A DNA stretch of 64,000 nucleotides from NCBI RefSeq assembly GCF_032302195.1, contig NZ_CP135275.1, positions 1,922,001 to 1,986,000 of the forward strand, in the 5' to 3' direction. The notes under the pieces are model-generated. The model was not told where the DNA came from. It worked only from the letters and a program-made list of their open reading frames with translations, and made no database searches. Made by a program: the position numbers and the translations under genes. Numbering within the stretch: position 1 is the first letter of the stretch; each line of letters opens with the position of its first letter. Below, piece by piece: positions 34,981 to 43,937 of this stretch. Origin of the DNA: Paenibacillus sp. MMS20-IR301. GTDB taxonomy: Bacteria > Bacillota > Bacilli > Paenibacillales > Paenibacillaceae.

Positions 34981-35341
34981 TATGGACATCACAGCCCTTA
35001 TTCGCTCAAAATAGGCCATCTGGGCGTTTTTACGGACACGACGGCCCTTATCCACCGCTTTTCATGGGCTAACTCCACTTTTTCGGTGAAATAACGGCGC
35101 TGGTGTCCGCAAGGACTGGCACTCAGGTACTTTCCGCAAGCTTAACGTCTCTCAGGTCCGTAACGCTAAGCTGAGTCACTTGAACAAGCGTTACGTGACT
35201 GGCTTCTTTCTTAGCAGGGGGCTACTGGCTGCGGTTGAAATCCGGTGACAAAGGCTGACGCTACTGCTCCATCCAGTTCCCATTTCCCCCCTCCGATCCT
35301 TTTTGCTTTTCGTTAGTTACTTTATTGCTACTTATATAGTT
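34981..35341. repeat. Dispersed intergenic repeat, copy 2 (inverted relative to copy 1)
   Basis: Bases 34981-35204 are the reverse complement of 9426-9648 with scattered differences; weaker similarity extends to TATATAGTT at 35341. The copy fills most of the 533-bp gap between the aminotransferase and the peptide importer. No gene is seen in that gap. Confidence 0.7.
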
Positions 35342-35389
35342 TCCCGCAGAAACGGGATGTCCTCTAATGGTATGCCAAGCCGTGTCTGC

Positions 35390-36139
35390 TTAAAGCGGCA
35401 TCTTCGGAACCGCTGACAGCAGCTCCCGGCTGTATTCATGCCCCGGACGGCGGAAGAACTGTTCTTTAGCGTTAACCTCCACCAGCTGCCCCTGCCGCAT
35501 AACTGCAACAGTATCGCTCACTGCATGAATCACCCCCAGATCATGGGAGATGAACAGTACGGTCAGCGCAAGCTCAGACTTAAGTGTATGGAATAATTCC
35601 AGAACACTCCGCTGCACAGATACATCAAGCGCACTGGTCGGCTCATCGGCAATCAGCAGGCTGGGCTCAACACTTAACGCCCGGGCGATGGCAATCCGCT
35701 GGCGCTGGCCGCCGGAGAATTCATGCGGATACCGGTCCAGCGCCTTCGCTTCCAGCTGAACCCGGCTGAGCAGCTCTTGGCATCTCTTCTCAACCTGTGA
35801 ACGGTCAACAATCCGGTGGAACAATAAAGCCTCGGACAGGATCTGGCGGATAGAATGCTTGGGATTCAGCGAAGCATCCGGATTCTGGAAGATCATCTGA
35901 ATTTGCTTATACTGCTCCCGGCTTCGCTTCTTGCGCAGCTCCTGCGGGCCGAGCAGAATTCTGCCTTCATCCGGAGCAATCAATCCGGCAATTACCCGGG
36001 CCAGCGTAGATTTCCCGGAACCTGACTCGCCTACCAGTCCGAGTGTGGTATGCTGCTCCAGCTTCAGCTGAATCCGGTCCAGCGCCGTAAAGGCGCCGTA
36101 ACGAACCGTCAAATCCTGCACATGCAATGCTAATTCCAT
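35390..36139 (-). CDS. ABC transporter ATP-binding protein (DppF/OppF type)
   Basis: The 249-residue ATPase has Walker A GESGSGKST, signature FSGGQRQR and Walker B LLIADEPTSALD, with the oligopeptide-importer pattern NPKHSIRQIL. It lacks the long C-terminal extension of many DppF proteins. It overlaps the companion ATPase gene by 10 bp and energises the importer. Confidence 0.92.
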   Translation of the reverse strand: MELALHVQDLTVRYGAFTALDRIQLKLEQHTTLGLVGESGSGKSTLARVIAGLIAPDEGRILLGPQELRKKRSREQYKQIQMIFQNPDASLNPKHSIRQILSEALLFHRIVDRSQVEKRCQELLSRVQLEAKALDRYPHEFSGGQRQRIAIARALSVEPSLLIADEPTSALDVSVQRSVLELFHTLKSELALTVLFISHDLGVIHAVSDTVAVMRQGQLVEVNAKEQFFRRPGHEYSRELLSAVPKMPL

Positions 36140-36894
36140 GCCTGTCCGCCCCCTTCAAGCTCCGGCAGCGGAAGCACCGAATCAATCAACATCCGGGTAT
36201 AAGCATCCGCCGGATGCCGCAACAGATCAAGCGTCTCGCCATGCTCCACGATCTGTCCCCGCTTCATGACATACAATCTTGAACACAGATTAGCAGCTAT
36301 CGCCAGATTGTGGGTGACAAAGACCATTGCAAAGCCCAGCTCCTGCTGCAGACTGGTAATAGTCTCAATGATTTGCCGCTGAACGGTCACATCGAGTGCC
36401 GTTGTCGGCTCGTCACAGAGCAGAATGCCTGGCTTGCAGGCCAGGGCCAAGGCGATCACAACACGCTGGCACTGGCCGCCTGACAGCTGGCTCGGATACC
36501 TGTCCGACCGTTGTAACGATTCCGGCAGGCCGAGCCGCTCCAGCAGCTCCAGCGCAACCGTCCGCGAAGCCTTTCGGCTTAGCTTTTGCCTGTAATAGAC
36601 GACCTCCGTAAGCTGCTTCACTACCGGACAGAGCGGGTCCAGCGCACCGCGCGGGTCCTGGAACACCATTGCGCTGCTGACAGTGCTGCGGATTACCCCG
36701 CCGGTTTGTTCCACTCCGCGCGGAAGCAGGCCGAGGATAGCGCGCAGCGTAAGCGACTTGCCGGAGCCGGATTCCCCGACCAGCCCCAGGCTTTCCCCGC
36801 GGGCAAGCGAGAAGCTTACATTGTTAACCAGAATTTCTTTAGATTTGGCTGCGAGTGTCAGTGAATCTATTGCGAGAACAGGTTGTGTAGACAT
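36130..36894 (-). CDS. ABC transporter ATP-binding protein (DppD/OppD type)
   Basis: It has Walker A GESGSGKSL, signature LSGGQCQR and Walker B LLCDEPTTALD. The start MSTQ at 36894 is chosen because GGAGG precedes it and it overlaps the permease stop (TAATG). It is shorter than the usual 320-residue OppD because the C-terminal oligopeptide extension is reduced. Confidence 0.92.
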   Translation of the reverse strand: MSTQPVLAIDSLTLAAKSKEILVNNVSFSLARGESLGLVGESGSGKSLTLRAILGLLPRGVEQTGGVIRSTVSSAMVFQDPRGALDPLCPVVKQLTEVVYYRQKLSRKASRTVALELLERLGLPESLQRSDRYPSQLSGGQCQRVVIALALACKPGILLCDEPTTALDVTVQRQIIETITSLQQELGFAMVFVTHNLAIAANLCSRLYVMKRGQIVEHGETLDLLRHPADAYTRMLIDSVLPLPELEGGGQAWN

Positions 36895-37760
36895 TATTTT
36901 TTCCTCCAAAAATCAGCCAGACCGTCCCCGAGCAGCGACAGGGCAATTCCCGTGTATACAACGGCAAACCCCGGCACGGCCGACAGCCACCAGGCTGTTG
37001 TAATGAACGGCTGTCCATCCGAGATCATCGTTCCCCAGTCCGGAGTCGGCGGGGCAATCCCGATCCCCAGATACCCGAGTGTTACAATGGCAACCAGCAG
37101 CCCCACCATGTCGGTCATCAGCACAACCACCGCCTGCGGCAGCACATTAGGCAGCAGATGACGCAGCAGAATCCGGATACCCGGCAGTCCCAGCGTCTTG
37201 GCGGAAGCCACCCATTCCTGTTCACGGAAAGAAGCGCTGAGTCCTCTGACCACACGGGCGAACACAATCCAGCCGACCAGAATGAAAGTGATATAGATGC
37301 CCCGCTCCCCGGCACCGCTGGCGAAGGCGACAATAATAACGATCAGATAAAAAGGGAATGCGATAAAAGTATCCGTCACTAGCGATATCACCCGGTCAGT
37401 CCATTTGCCGTAATACCCCGATACCATTCCCAGAAAGACACCGGTACAGAAAGGAATAATCTCCGCCAGCACCATTATGGTCAGGTCGGTACGGGCGGCG
37501 TAGATCAGTCTCGTGAACAAGTCACGTCCCAGCTGATCCGTTCCAAGCCAGTGAGCAGCAGACGGCGGCTGGAGAAAGGCGCTCAAATTCTGCTCAGACG
37601 GATGATAAGGGCTTAAGTAGGGTATGAACAAGGCGAGAAGAATAAGCACTGCAAACATAAGGATCCCGATCAGAAGTGTTGGAATGCTCCAGATCCGGCT
37701 CAGCTTAGCTTTGTTCCCTCCGCCTTCCGGCAGTTGCGGGTCTATGGTTATTGGTTTCAT
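36894..37760 (-). CDS. ABC transporter permease (DppC type)
   Basis: The 288-residue protein has an N-terminal helix, a conserved extracytoplasmic segment (HWLGTDQLGRDLFTRLIY) and five more helices with the EAA loop (EWVASAKTLGLPGIRILLRHLLPN). All are typical of dipeptide/nickel-type importers. It is coupled by ATGA to the preceding permease. Confidence 0.93.
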   Translation of the reverse strand: MKPITIDPQLPEGGGNKAKLSRIWSIPTLLIGILMFAVLILLALFIPYLSPYHPSEQNLSAFLQPPSAAHWLGTDQLGRDLFTRLIYAARTDLTIMVLAEIIPFCTGVFLGMVSGYYGKWTDRVISLVTDTFIAFPFYLIVIIVAFASGAGERGIYITFILVGWIVFARVVRGLSASFREQEWVASAKTLGLPGIRILLRHLLPNVLPQAVVVLMTDMVGLLVAIVTLGYLGIGIAPPTPDWGTMISDGQPFITTAWWLSAVPGFAVVYTGIALSLLGDGLADFWRKK

Positions 37761-38746
37761 TGGGGTCCCTTCGTTCTGGGATCAAGCCACCAGGAGATAA
37801 TTTCAATCAGCAGGCTGATAATCACAACGGACAAAGCGCAATATAGCGCTATTCCTTGGATCACAGGGAAGTCCCGGTTCGATATGGAGGTGAACAGGAG
37901 GCTGCCGATGCCCTTGATCCCGAATACCTGCTCTACCACAAGTGTACCTCCGATGAGATAAGAGATGTTGACCCCCAGCAGCATTAATGTCGGCAGTGCA
38001 GAGTTACGCAGAACATGCTTAAACAGAATCACCCGCGCAGGGATTCCGGCAGCCTTCAGGGTGACAACAAAGTCAGACTCCAGCACCTCCAGCATCTGGG
38101 CTCTTAATGAGCGGACCAGTGTAGGAATCTGCGAAAAAGCAACGGTGACCGCCGGAAGCGCCAGACTGTGCAGCGTCCCCCGCCAGCCCTGCCCCACTCC
38201 CCCGACCGGAAACCAGCCTAACCGGACACTGAAGAACAAAATCAAAAGGATGCCAACCCAGAAGATTGGCATACCCAGAGTGATTGCCGGAAAGATCCGG
38301 ATCAGATGATCCAGTAACCGGTCCTTATGTGTAGCAGCGGCGGCTGCAAGCAACAAAGCGATGATAATCGCCAGTACACTGGCCAGCAGAATCAGCAGCA
38401 GAGTAACAGGCGCACGCTCAGCAATCAGTTCTCTAGTTGATATACCTGTAGTAATGGAGTTGCCGGTATCGCCTTGAGTGAACAGCGTCTTCATGAACCG
38501 GATGAACTGCTCCCAGAGCGGGAGGTCCAGCCCCAGTATATGGTGCATGTTCTTAAGCGCTTCAGGTGTACTGTATTCCCCGAGAATCATTTTGGCGGGA
38601 TCGCCGGGTACAATCCGGATCAGGAAAAAGACTGCCGTCATTACGCAGAGGATAACAAGCAAGGCTCTTACAAGGGCTGTCCCCAGCCACTTGTAAGAAC
38701 CGTTGTTTCCAGCTGCACCTGTTAAGGTTAGCCTGGATTTCCTCAT
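37757..38746 (-). CDS. ABC transporter permease (DppB type)
   Basis: The 329-residue protein has six membrane helices, RIVPGDPAKMILG in the first loop and the EAA-like segment VVTLKAAGIPARVILFKHVLRN. It pairs with the DppC-type subunit and overlaps the binding-protein stop by ATGA. Confidence 0.93.
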   Translation of the reverse strand: MRKSRLTLTGAAGNNGSYKWLGTALVRALLVILCVMTAVFFLIRIVPGDPAKMILGEYSTPEALKNMHHILGLDLPLWEQFIRFMKTLFTQGDTGNSITTGISTRELIAERAPVTLLLILLASVLAIIIALLLAAAAATHKDRLLDHLIRIFPAITLGMPIFWVGILLILFFSVRLGWFPVGGVGQGWRGTLHSLALPAVTVAFSQIPTLVRSLRAQMLEVLESDFVVTLKAAGIPARVILFKHVLRNSALPTLMLLGVNISYLIGGTLVVEQVFGIKGIGSLLFTSISNRDFPVIQGIALYCALSVVIISLLIEIISWWLDPRTKGPQ

Positions 38747-40368
38747 TTGCTGATGCGGACATCTTCCAGACGGATGCTGCCGTTAGGCAGAACTACAAGA
38801 CCGTCTACCGAAGACCGGGCACCGATCAGAATATCCGGGTAGTACAGCGGAATGTAAGGAACCTCATCCGCCAGAGTCTGCAGAAGCTTGCTGTAGATCT
38901 CCGCACGGGCGTCGCCGTCTGCGGTTTTTTGGCCTTCATACAGCAGCTTAGTTACATCGTCATTCGTGTAATGCGTCCAGTAAGATTTGCTGAAGCCTTC
39001 CGGATCGGTCTGGAAGGCCAGAATGGAATTGGCTTCCGGTGAATCGGCCTGGCCGCTGTTCAGCATGGCTGCGAAATCGTAAGCGAAGAAGCGTTCACGG
39101 AAGGTAGCCAGCTCAATGGACTCAATCTCAATCTTGATGCCGATCTGTTGTCCGGCTGCCTGAATAATCTGGGCTTCCTGAGCTCTTGTGCTGTTGCCGG
39201 AAGCTACCAGCAATTTCGTGGTGAAGCCGTTAGGGAAGGCGGACTTCGCAAGCTCTTCCTTCGCTGCGGCTACATCAAAGTTCAGCGCTTTGATTGTATC
39301 ATTGGCATTGTAAGGAATAGTCGTCGGCAGCAGCGAATTAGCGGTCTGGGCATACCCGAAGGTCAGTGCCTTGGTCAGGCCGTCACGGTCCAGAGCCAGC
39401 GCCAGGGCGCGGCGGACATGGATATCGGAGAAATGCTCATCCAGGGTGTTAAAGAACAACTGCTCTGTTACCCAGCTGCCATTAGTGACAACAGTAGTAT
39501 CCGTGCCGTCTTTGATTTCCCCGGCATTCTGCAGAGACAGGGCTTCAACCGCATCCACTTCTCCAGCCTTCAGCTGGTTGATGGCCTGGCTGTCATCCTG
39601 AATCAGCTTGTATACGAGCTTATCGAGATAGGGTTTGCCTTCCTGCCAGTAGTTTGTGTTCTTCGTGAAGGTTACATCCCCTGCCGGATCCCAGCTCTCA
39701 ATTACGAAAGGTCCCGTACCTACAGGCTTCTTGAAGAACTCCTCTTCCGTTACACCGCCGAAGTTATTCGGGATAATCCCATTCGAGAAGTTCGACAACT
39801 CGGAGATGAAGGGTGTATAAGGCTCTTTAAGCGTAATTACCAGTGTCTTGTCATCCTGTGCCTTAACAGAATCGACCTTCGCCGAGATTGCCAGCGGTCC
39901 GCCGACAGTCAAATGACGGTTCAGAGAGAACACTGCATCCTCTGCGGTTACAGGTGTACCGTCCGAGAATTTCAGCCCGTCACGTAAAACGAAGGTATAC
40001 GTTAAGCCGTCCTCGCTGATGGTATGTGAGGCTGCAAGGAAATCCTTAATTTCTCCCTTGCTGTCAAAAGCGACCAAAGATTCAAACACTTTATCAATCG
40101 CAAATGCGTTATTCGAAGTGATCTGGTTGTGCAGATCAAACGAGGTTACGGACGCCGGACGGCCATAGGTAAACGTACCTCCTGCGGCCGGCTCTGCTGT
40201 ACTTGTGCTTTCGGTTGCAGCAGGACTGGCACTTGGGCTGGCGGAATTACCGCTATCCGCGTTATTGTTCGACCCGGCACAGCCTGCAAGCGTCATTGCA
40301 AACAGCACTGTCAGAGTCCCCATTCCAATTGTCTTCTTCAAAGCAGCATTTAACTTTAACTTGGTCAC
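38743..40368 (-). CDS. Peptide/opine-type substrate-binding lipoprotein (SBP_bac_5)
   Basis: The protein has a lipoprotein signal with lipobox LAGC followed by an Asn/Ser/Ala-rich tether, then a cluster C solute-binding fold (SFDLHNQITSN, FSDGTPVTAEDAVFSL). The start is a GTG at 40368 with GGGTGGATC upstream. It delivers peptides or related small molecules to the importer; ligand type is unknown. Confidence 0.92.
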   Translation of the reverse strand: MTKLKLNAALKKTIGMGTLTVLFAMTLAGCAGSNNNADSGNSASPSASPAATESTSTAEPAAGGTFTYGRPASVTSFDLHNQITSNNAFAIDKVFESLVAFDSKGEIKDFLAASHTISEDGLTYTFVLRDGLKFSDGTPVTAEDAVFSLNRHLTVGGPLAISAKVDSVKAQDDKTLVITLKEPYTPFISELSNFSNGIIPNNFGGVTEEEFFKKPVGTGPFVIESWDPAGDVTFTKNTNYWQEGKPYLDKLVYKLIQDDSQAINQLKAGEVDAVEALSLQNAGEIKDGTDTTVVTNGSWVTEQLFFNTLDEHFSDIHVRRALALALDRDGLTKALTFGYAQTANSLLPTTIPYNANDTIKALNFDVAAAKEELAKSAFPNGFTTKLLVASGNSTRAQEAQIIQAAGQQIGIKIEIESIELATFRERFFAYDFAAMLNSGQADSPEANSILAFQTDPEGFSKSYWTHYTNDDVTKLLYEGQKTADGDARAEIYSKLLQTLADEVPYIPLYYPDILIGARSSVDGLVVLPNGSIRLEDVRISK

Positions 40369-40415
40369 TTGTGATCCACCCTTCCAATAAATCATATATG
40401 TTTAGTATGGATTGT

Positions 40416-40444
40416 ATTATGGATCACACTTTAGCATCTGTCAA
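40416..40444 (-). promoter_or_regulatory. Sigma-A promoter of the peptide importer operon
   Basis: On the minus strand, consensus TTGACA, a 17-base spacer and CATAAT precede the binding-protein start by about 50 bases. Confidence 0.75.
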
Positions 40445-40557
40445 ACAAAAATTCATTTCTGTTCAGCTGTTCCTACTATTATATCCAGCAGAGGAAATGA
40501 ATTCGTTTGCTTCAGCGGTTTGACCCATAGCTTACTGTTCACCAGGTATATTCTTCC

Positions 40558-41682
40558 TTATTCTTCAAGTGCTGAACGTACATCGTAATCACTCAGGTCT
40601 ATGTCCGGGTCATGGCCGAGTGCCAGCTTGGCCAGCTGGCTGCCGATAAACGGGCCCATGGTTAATCCCGAAGCGCCCAAGCCGTTAGCTGTGAATAGCC
40701 CCTTCCAGCCGGGAAGCGCGCCGATGACCGGAAGAAATCCCGGTGTAAACGGGCGGAAACCGGTTCTTACTTCGGCCAAGGTACAGGCCTCAAGCGCCGG
40801 AGCCACCTCCAGCCCCTTGTTCAGCACTTCCTGCATCCCGCCGGCGGTTACATGGGTAGCATATCCTGCCACATTATTCTCATGCGTAGCTCCGATCACA
40901 AGCTTGCCATGAGCAAACGCAAGCAAATACTGGTCACTGGGCGGAATGACAACCGGCCACTTCTCCGTACCCTTCTGATCCGCAGCATGCAGATGCATAA
41001 TCTGCCCCTTTTGCGAGGTGACCTTGAAGGTAATGCCTAATGGCTGCAGCAGCTCCGCAGCCCAGGCACCGGCACAGACAATGATCTCATCTGCGACATG
41101 GATCTCCGCACCTATAGAAACTCCTATTACGCGCCCAGCCTCATATTGCAGTGCGGCCTCGCCATGAATCAGTCTGGCGCCGTAATGCTGTGCAGCATGC
41201 AGCAAAACGTCACGCAGCGCACGCCCGTCAACCCGGGCCGCCCCGCTAATATGTACAGAAGCATATTCCTCTGCAAGCAGCGGGAACAATTCCCGGGTTG
41301 CTCCGGCGCTAAGCCGGGTTATCTCACCGATCTCCGGGGCATCAGAGAGCCGCATGCTTGCACGCGCTTCTATCTTGTCCAGCTTCGTCTCATCGTTATG
41401 AATACTAAGCGCACCCACCCGGGCATAGCCCGTTTCGGACGCCCCGCCGCGCTCAAGCTCCTCAATCAGCTGCGGATAGAACCGTGCACCCGCCTTGGCC
41501 AGCCTGTACCAGGCCTGGTTGCGCCGCTGTGACAGCCACGGGCAAATAATGCCGGCGGCGGCGTCTGTTGCCTGTCCCTGATCTTTACGGTCAACAACAA
41601 GAACTTCAGTGCCAAGCTTTGCTAACTGATAGGCTGTGGAGGCCCCAAGGATTCCTGCTCCGATCACGATGACTTTCTTCAC
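40558..41682 (-). CDS. FAD-dependent amine oxidase (DAO family, DadA/ThiO-like)
   Basis: The 374-residue flavoprotein starts with the dinucleotide motif GAGILGASTAYQLAK and ends with the DAO signature GLGASGLTMGP. It would oxidise glycine, D-amino acids or N-alkyl amino acids. A GTG start overlaps the stop of the alpha/beta hydrolase (GTGA), with GGGAGGG upstream. It is followed by the importer promoter. Confidence 0.9.
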   Translation of the reverse strand: MKKVIVIGAGILGASTAYQLAKLGTEVLVVDRKDQGQATDAAAGIICPWLSQRRNQAWYRLAKAGARFYPQLIEELERGGASETGYARVGALSIHNDETKLDKIEARASMRLSDAPEIGEITRLSAGATRELFPLLAEEYASVHISGAARVDGRALRDVLLHAAQHYGARLIHGEAALQYEAGRVIGVSIGAEIHVADEIIVCAGAWAAELLQPLGITFKVTSQKGQIMHLHAADQKGTEKWPVVIPPSDQYLLAFAHGKLVIGATHENNVAGYATHVTAGGMQEVLNKGLEVAPALEACTLAEVRTGFRPFTPGFLPVIGALPGWKGLFTANGLGASGLTMGPFIGSQLAKLALGHDPDIDLSDYDVRSALEE

Positions 41683-42455
41683 CGGTACATCCCTCCCTGG
41701 ACAAGTGCAGAATTAGCTTTCAGGAAATCAAGAATTGCATCATTGACCAGAACCGGCTGTTCTCTGCCCATATGCGGACCATGGCCTGCTCCGGGGACGA
41801 CCAGTACCTCAGCACCTCTGAGAAGTGAAGCCAGGACTATAACTCTGTCGGTTGTAGCGTATGTATCGTGCTCTCCGGCAATAATGAACACAGGACAGCC
41901 GATGCCGGACAGCTGGGCTGCCGTAAGATCCGGGTAGCTCCGCCAATCCCCGGCAGACTGCCGCATGAATTCCTGCCAGTTGCCCTGATGTGCCTCGGCA
42001 TGCCGCTCCAGCATCTGGCCGATGAAGGCATGCTCGCCCGCTTGCTCCAGCCTGTCCGGTTCGTACGCCTCTGCACCTGCCGGATTACAGAACCCTCCAG
42101 TTCCGATCACAGTAAGTGTGGCCACTCTCTCCGGATTCTGCACGGCAAGATATAATCCAACATTAGCCCCTGTACTGTAGCCGACGATATGCGCTCTGCC
42201 AATTTCCATCTGATCCATGAAATCTATGATATCTGCAGCCAGTTGCGGTGTAGACCACCGGAGACTGGCGCATCTGGTTCTGCCATGCCCCCTGAAATCA
42301 GGGAAATAACAGGTATATGTATGCTGGAAGTCGAGCAGCTGGCTCGAAAAGGCCAATATTCCGCGGGAGTAGCTGCTGTGCAGAAAAATCACGGGATCGC
42401 CGGTACCCAGCTTTTCATAATAAATCTGCAGATCATTACAATTCACGTACGGCAT
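41679..42455 (-). CDS. Alpha/beta hydrolase
   Basis: The 258-residue protein has an oxyanion region HSSYSRG, the nucleophile elbow GYSTGAN (Ser near residue 95), Asp in GEHDTYAT and His in GAGHGPH. GGAGGCGG lies 6 bases before the ATG. It is coupled to the FAD oxidase; its ester or amide substrate is unknown. Confidence 0.9.
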   Translation of the reverse strand: MPYVNCNDLQIYYEKLGTGDPVIFLHSSYSRGILAFSSQLLDFQHTYTCYFPDFRGHGRTRCASLRWSTPQLAADIIDFMDQMEIGRAHIVGYSTGANVGLYLAVQNPERVATLTVIGTGGFCNPAGAEAYEPDRLEQAGEHAFIGQMLERHAEAHQGNWQEFMRQSAGDWRSYPDLTAAQLSGIGCPVFIIAGEHDTYATTDRVIVLASLLRGAEVLVVPGAGHGPHMGREQPVLVNDAILDFLKANSALVQGGMYR

Positions 42456-42531
42456 TAATATCCGCCTCCATTCCTGTAATATAGCTGAATATTCCTATTT
42501 CCCTACACAGCTTAGCACAGGTTGCCCTGTC

Positions 42532-42570
42532 AAAAAAAGCAGCAACTCTCCCTTTACAGGAGAATCACTG
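42532..42570 (-). terminator. Terminator after the cupin gene
   Basis: An interrupted stem (GCAG...TCTCC / GGGAGA...CTGC) followed by TTTTTTT on the minus strand lies just after the cupin stop, separating the 47-42.6 kb unit from the hydrolase unit. Confidence 0.7.
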
Positions 42571-42581
42571 CCCTTAATTAA

Positions 42582-43016
42582 TTATTCCAGCGGCAAAAGC
42601 TGCTCCGGCGGCAAATGCCTGGTCAGAACATCCAGCTCCGGAGAAGCATGCCAGTCATTGTCCTGAGCCTTACCGTATTTAATCGTGTGAATAACCGAAT
42701 CCGCAGACAAATAGATGTTGTGCGGCACAAGCGGCTTAACCGTAACACTGCCTCCCTCTGCTAATAAATGCAGTTTGAGCTCTTCCTGCTGCAATTCCGC
42801 ATATACCATCCAGCCGGATTGTACGACATACAGCTCCGAAACGGAGTTGTGATAATGGCTGTTCTGCCAGGCGCCTTCAGCGGATGCAACAGTCCGGCAA
42901 TAAGAGCTTCCATCCGCCGCACAGTTCAGTCTGAACCTGCGTTCCCCGCTGTCCATCAGGTCATGCCTGGTCTCTATTCCAGCCCTGCGGGCTTCTTCAT
43001 CCGTAATGGTACGCAT
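42582..43016 (-). CDS. Cupin-fold small protein
   Basis: The 144-residue protein has a beta-rich body with HYHNSVSELYVVQSG and a distal VPHNIYLS, resembling the two cupin motifs with possible metal ligands His-His-Glu and His. It starts 3 bases after the upstream amidohydrolase stop, so translation is coupled. Enzyme or sensor role is open. Confidence 0.75.
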   Translation of the reverse strand: MRTITDEEARRAGIETRHDLMDSGERRFRLNCAADGSSYCRTVASAEGAWQNSHYHNSVSELYVVQSGWMVYAELQQEELKLHLLAEGGSVTVKPLVPHNIYLSADSVIHTIKYGKAQDNDWHASPELDVLTRHLPPEQLLPLE

Positions 43017-43019
43017 GGC

Positions 43020-43901
43020 TTACGCTTCCGCCGGATGCAGTCCGCTGATCAGCTGTTCCAGCTTCGGGAATACGCGGAGAGCATTATTGTAGAACACATC
43101 CTCCCAGTGACTCACGGGAATCAGATGCTTCACAAACTTGATGTAAGCCTCAAGCGGAATCAGCGGCCAGTCGGTGCCGAAGACAAGCCGGTCATATTTC
43201 TCGGCGAATACAATCGCCCGGCGGAAATGATCCGTATAAGTCTGCTCTGTGAGCAGCCGGTCCACCTTGGCTTCATCTCCGACAATCCACCCGGACAGAT
43301 CGGTGTAGAGATTCGGGTTCTTCTCCAGCAGCGCCGCCGTATCCATTACCCAGGGATCCCCCAGATGACAAAGCATGAAGGTCAGATCACGGTGCTTCAG
43401 GAAAGTCTCTTCCATTGACAGGGGATGGGAATATTTCAGCAGGCCCCGGTCGGAATAAGTCAGTCCGCCATGGATAACTATAGGCATCCCGTAGGCTGAA
43501 GCCAGCTTATAGACCGGATCGTAGATTGCATCCCCCACATTGAAGTGGTAGTAGCCGGCATAGAGCTTAATACCAACCACATCCTTCTGCTGCAGCGCTG
43601 CCTCCAGCGCCTCCAGCTGTCCGTCCAAATGAAGCGTCAGCGGATTGATACCTACACAGGTGAACAAATTGTGCGGTAGCGTGTCACTCAGATCCAGCAG
43701 CATCGGATTAAGGGCAGCGGAATCCGGAAAAGCGCCGGGAACCGTTTCCGTAACGCCCATCCCGACCCCGGCAATGATTCCTGCACGGCTGAATTCTTCC
43801 TGGAGTCCCTTACCGGTATAATCAATCTTCGCAAGGTCCTGTGCAGTTTCGTGAAAGGCTTCGATATTGGAATAATGAACATGTGCATCTATGATTTTCA
43901 T
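43020..43901 (-). CDS. Amidohydrolase_2 family metal-dependent hydrolase
   Basis: The 293-residue TIM-barrel protein begins IIDAHVHYS (HxH metal ligands), with later VIHGGL, MLCHLGDPW and FGTDWPL (Asp). The family hydrolyses or decarboxylates small molecules. AAAGGAAAT precedes the ATG. It lies between the GNAT fusion and the cupin gene in one apparent operon. Confidence 0.88.
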   Translation of the reverse strand: MKIIDAHVHYSNIEAFHETAQDLAKIDYTGKGLQEEFSRAGIIAGVGMGVTETVPGAFPDSAALNPMLLDLSDTLPHNLFTCVGINPLTLHLDGQLEALEAALQQKDVVGIKLYAGYYHFNVGDAIYDPVYKLASAYGMPIVIHGGLTYSDRGLLKYSHPLSMEETFLKHRDLTFMLCHLGDPWVMDTAALLEKNPNLYTDLSGWIVGDEAKVDRLLTEQTYTDHFRRAIVFAEKYDRLVFGTDWPLIPLEAYIKFVKHLIPVSHWEDVFYNNALRVFPKLEQLISGLHPAEA

Positions 43902-43937
43902 GCGGATTTCCTTTCTGCAGTTAACTGTTGTTCCATC

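Noticed and set aside
39148..39987. 279-codon plus-strand ORF opposite the peptide-binding protein
   Set aside because: Shadow of the lipoprotein gene; no domain or ribosome site.
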